From positions 1 to 48,769 of the forward strand of contig JAQXHG010000008.1 of NCBI GenBank assembly GCA_029007115.1: a stretch of 48,769 bases of DNA, given 5' to 3'. Of this stretch, positions 46,473-48,769 are shown piece after piece. The stretch comes from a bacterium. Its GTDB lineage: Bacteria > Bacillota_I > Bacilli_A > RF39 > UBA660. The notes under the pieces are model-generated. The model was not told where the DNA came from. It did not search any database and saw nothing but the letters and a program-made list of their open reading frames with translations. Both the position numbers and the translations under genes were made by a program. Position 1 is the first letter of the stretch; each line of letters opens with the position of its first letter.

Positions 46473-47423
46473 TTATCTTAATTTTCTTTCTAATACCGGA
46501 TTACTACTTTTAATATCAATAATATCTTGTAATCCTAAAGTTTCAATTACAGAGGTAAAATCTTCCATTAAATCCCCACCCTTAATATTTAATTTTATAG
46601 GTTCTTGGATTAATATATCTCCTTTTTGTAAATCTAATAACTCTCTTATCATTTCTTCCTTACAACTAATTCCGTAAGACCATCCCCAACCTCTTCTTTG
46701 AAAATCCATTGTTTCTAATACTCTAAATAATATTCTTCTTAAAAATTCTTTATTACATTGAGTTTTATAAAAACTAGATATATTTAAACTCTCATTATAT
46801 TTCTTTATTTGAACAATTATATAGGCTATTTCATCTTCTACTTTAGATAACATTACTGAATTTAAATCAACTATATATCCAGAATGTTCTAATGCTTTTA
46901 TAATATTTGCTATAATAATTGCCCTATTTTGAATTTGTTTATCTGTAGTATTTTTATCATAAGACAAAGTAACATAAATTTTAATAAATTTTGGTTGAGA
47001 AACTTTATGTGTTTCTTCATATACTAAAGGTGCTCCAGCACAATAAGCAGGCACATTAACACGACCACCCGCTACAGTCTTAACTGTTTTATATTTTTGA
47101 GTTTTAATACTCTTAGCTTTAATTAAATTATTTTTTAATCTTAATATATCATCAATTTCAAAATTATCTAGATGATCCAAATTAACTAAACTATCTAAAG
47201 TTTCATTAAAAGATCTTCCTGCAAAACAAGAATCTTGCTCATCACTATCGGTTATTTCAAATATATCACTATTAATTTTAGGATTACTTATAAGATAAGT
47301 ATAAAGTGAATGCAAAGTATTAAATCTCGCTTTATATATTGTATAATCTCTACCATTAATATTAACTACATATGGAGAAAAAATATTAATTGGAAAATTT
47401 TGTTGATTATAACTCTCTTTCAT
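46473..47423 (-). CDS. DUF7192-like protein
   Basis: 316 residues, soluble. The SCFAGRSFNETLDSL segment and a later RAIIIANIIKALEHSGYIVDL segment are the two marks I associate with DUF7192-type proteins of phages and accessory regions; KTVAGGRVNVPAYCAGAP lies between. It is coded 13 nt after an AAA+ ATPase of CobS/MoxR type, a known pairing. Function is unknown. Confidence 0.65.
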   Translation of the reverse strand: MKESYNQQNFPINIFSPYVVNINGRDYTIYKARFNTLHSLYTYLISNPKINSDIFEITDSDEQDSCFAGRSFNETLDSLVNLDHLDNFEIDDILRLKNNLIKAKSIKTQKYKTVKTVAGGRVNVPAYCAGAPLVYEETHKVSQPKFIKIYVTLSYDKNTTDKQIQNRAIIIANIIKALEHSGYIVDLNSVMLSKVEDEIAYIIVQIKKYNESLNISSFYKTQCNKEFLRRILFRVLETMDFQRRGWGWSYGISCKEEMIRELLDLQKGDILIQEPIKLNIKGGDLMEDFTSVIETLGLQDIIDIKSSNPVLERKLR

Positions 47424-47436
47424 ATTATCTATTTTC

Positions 47437-48769
47437 CTATTTCTTTCGTTCTAATCTTAATATTGCTTGATCGCAACCATATACTAATGAACTAGCAATA
47501 TCTTTTTCTATTAACTTATTTAAACCACTTGTTTTTTGCGCATTTGGATCATTTTCAATATCAGGTAAATTATACATTTTCTTTATATAATCTCTTATAT
47601 ATTTTAAATAATGAACATCTTTAGTTTGAATAAATTTTTCTTCAATAATTTGATTTACACTCTTACTATTATGAGATAAATATCTTGAAATATCATCAGC
47701 ATCACGAGTAGTTCCTACACCAGGAGCAAAATCATAACCAATTCCTGAACTATATGATAAGCAGGCTTCTCTAAAATCACAAAATAATTTATACCAACCA
47801 GGAGCATCTGCTAATATTATTTTTTCTACTCTATTATCATAAAGAACAAGTTTAGGTGTAAATCTATCTTGTAGAGACTCATCTATTCTACCTCGAGATG
47901 AATATATTTCATCTTCACCCTTACAATTAGTATTACCAGTAGCTACCATTCTAAAATTTGGATTAACTGGTACTCTTATATGACTACCAAATGTTACATA
48001 ATATTCTTTTTGTGGATTTCTTATTGCCTTACTTAACTTAGATTGAATACCATTTAATAAAATATGAGTATCTGTATTACCATTATCTAACTCATCATTA
48101 TTCAATAATTTCCCATTATATAATGCACTAAATGTCGGCGTTGGCACAAATTGACCTCTTGGATCATAATAACCAGTTATACTATAAACATCAGTTATTT
48201 TAACATTTTCTATCATATCTAGTCCTAATAATGATGATGCTTGTTCTATTGCATAAGATTTTCCACTACCAGATGGACCCCAAAGATATACAAAATCTCC
48301 TTCCATTATACAAGTTATTAATTGTGGAATAATTTCATGATATATCTCACCATTTTTTTCTCTTTTCTCTTTTTCTCTTAATACTTTTTCATATCTCTCT
48401 TCAAATGGAATCTTTTCATCAAACGCTGGTAAAATTTCTCTTGATTTAGAAGGTAATATAATTTCATCAACCTCAGGTATTATTATTCCACAATTAGCAA
48501 AACTAGTTGGCTGCTCTTGAACAATTACTTGTGGATTAGTTATAACTGAAGTATCTACTACTGAAGGTGTTTGCTCTACAAAAGAACTATTATTCTTTTG
48601 TATTACATTAGCTGCACTTTGAGCAATAATAACTTCTCTTGAACCTTTTGAATTTATTATCTCACTTAATACTCTTTGTAATTCAGGCTCATCCCTCAAA
48701 AATCCTTCTAAATCAGCTATTTTTTCATCAGCCATACTTTGAAGTCTTATTATATCCTTATTTGCACTA
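47437..48769 (-). CDS. CobS/MoxR-type AAA+ ATPase, 5' end outside window
   Basis: At least 432 residues. An N-terminal helical part (1-50) and a variable linker precede an AAA+ domain with Walker A GPSGSGKS (153-160, counted from the ATG at 48735), a Walker B-like LLNNDELD (210-217), sensor 1 ATGNTN (265-270) and an arginine-finger region LQDRF (288-292). Such ATPases work as rings with a VWA-domain partner. The ATG at 48735 has no ribosome site and the frame stays open to the window edge, so the true start is probably upstream and the entry is partial. Confidence 0.85.
   Translation of the reverse strand, partial: SANKDIIRLQSMADEKIADLEGFLRDEPELQRVLSEIINSKGSREVIIAQSAANVIQKNNSSFVEQTPSVVDTSVITNPQVIVQEQPTSFANCGIIIPEVDEIILPSKSREILPAFDEKIPFEERYEKVLREKEKREKNGEIYHEIIPQLITCIMEGDFVYLWGPSGSGKSYAIEQASSLLGLDMIENVKITDVYSITGYYDPRGQFVPTPTFSALYNGKLLNNDELDNGNTDTHILLNGIQSKLSKAIRNPQKEYYVTFGSHIRVPVNPNFRMVATGNTNCKGEDEIYSSRGRIDESLQDRFTPKLVLYDNRVEKIILADAPGWYKLFCDFREACLSYSSGIGYDFAPGVGTTRDADDISRYLSHNSKSVNQIIEEKFIQTKDVHYLKYIRDYIKKMYNLPDIENDPNAQKTSGLNKLIEKDIASSLVYGCDQAILRLERKK

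Noticed and set aside
1-48769. Possible mycoplasma-type code (TGA as Trp), suggested by the extreme AT content
   Set aside because: Trp is TGG throughout, the genes read full-length with the standard code, and TGA ends feoB, spoVAC and spoVAD.
1-48769. Plus-strand ORFs of 60-166 codons opposite rpoB, rpoC, tsaC, prpC and others
   Set aside because: They lie antisense to well-conserved genes, have no ribosome sites and no recognisable products.
1-48769. CRISPR arrays, insertion sequences, rRNA or a replication origin
   Set aside because: I saw no regularly spaced repeats, transposase motifs, rRNA segments or DnaA-box clusters.

Overview
The window is very AT-rich DNA from a low-GC, Gram-positive-type bacterium (Bacillota, Bacilli side). 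The evidence is the gene order (rlmN-prpC-prkC-rsgA-rpe, cdaA-cdaR, rplJ-rplL followed by rpoB-rpoC), a T-box leader on alaS, an L10 leader on rplJ, strong GGAGG-type ribosome binding sites, and three spoVA genes plus spoVS, which point to an endospore-forming lineage. TGA is a stop codon (feoB, spoVAC and spoVAD end with it) and Trp is TGG, so this is not a code-4 mycoplasma. An uncultured gut lineage near RF39 or Erysipelotrichales would fit, but that placement is a guess. Every protein gene is on the minus strand; one tRNA-Glu is the only plus-strand gene.

Layout from low to high coordinate (transcription runs the other way). 70-3731: two 7-TM hybrid histidine kinase/receiver proteins, one of them catalytically dead. 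4053-4537: a small membrane gene broken by, or decoded through, a -1 frameshift. 4586-13765: rpoC, rpoB, an RsmC-like methyltransferase, rplL and rplJ with its L10 leader. 13785-17025: two tandem proteins with a DUF6273-like N-terminus and a degenerate MoxR-type AAA+ C-terminus. 17159-19346: cdaR (ybbR) and cdaA for c-di-AMP. 19500-24823: spoVS, rpe, rsgA, prkC, prpC, rlmN. 24922-26907: a compact alaS with its T-box and promoter. 26914-28657: spoVAC-AD-AE. 28710-28897: tRNA-Glu(CUC) with its own promoter and terminator. 28977-30311: an O-antigen-ligase/polymerase-like membrane protein.

The most unusual part is 30377-42317, about 12 kb of surface-fibre-like genes in two transcription units. 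The first (42317 to 36004) starts from a good sigma-A promoter and encodes four related TasA/camelysin-like single-TM secreted proteins, then a 50-residue acidic protein translationally coupled to a 543-residue cytoplasmic helical protein. The second (35909 to 30377) encodes a 1168-residue beta-helix/Ig-like exported protein, two smaller camelysin-like proteins, and a SipW-like membrane protein whose catalytic Ser and His are both replaced. I infer a cell-surface filament system with a dedicated but non-proteolytic SipW homologue; this is the best candidate for an undescribed system.

42459-48769: feoB, feoA, a DUF4186 gene, tsaC, a DUF3267-like membrane zinc peptidase, a DUF7192-like gene, and a CobS/MoxR-type AAA+ ATPase that runs off the right edge. 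Clear intrinsic terminators separate most units. Other points of note are RpoB residues equivalent to Q513K and H526D of E. coli, and an AlaRS lacking the C-Ala domain and the editing-domain beta-barrel.
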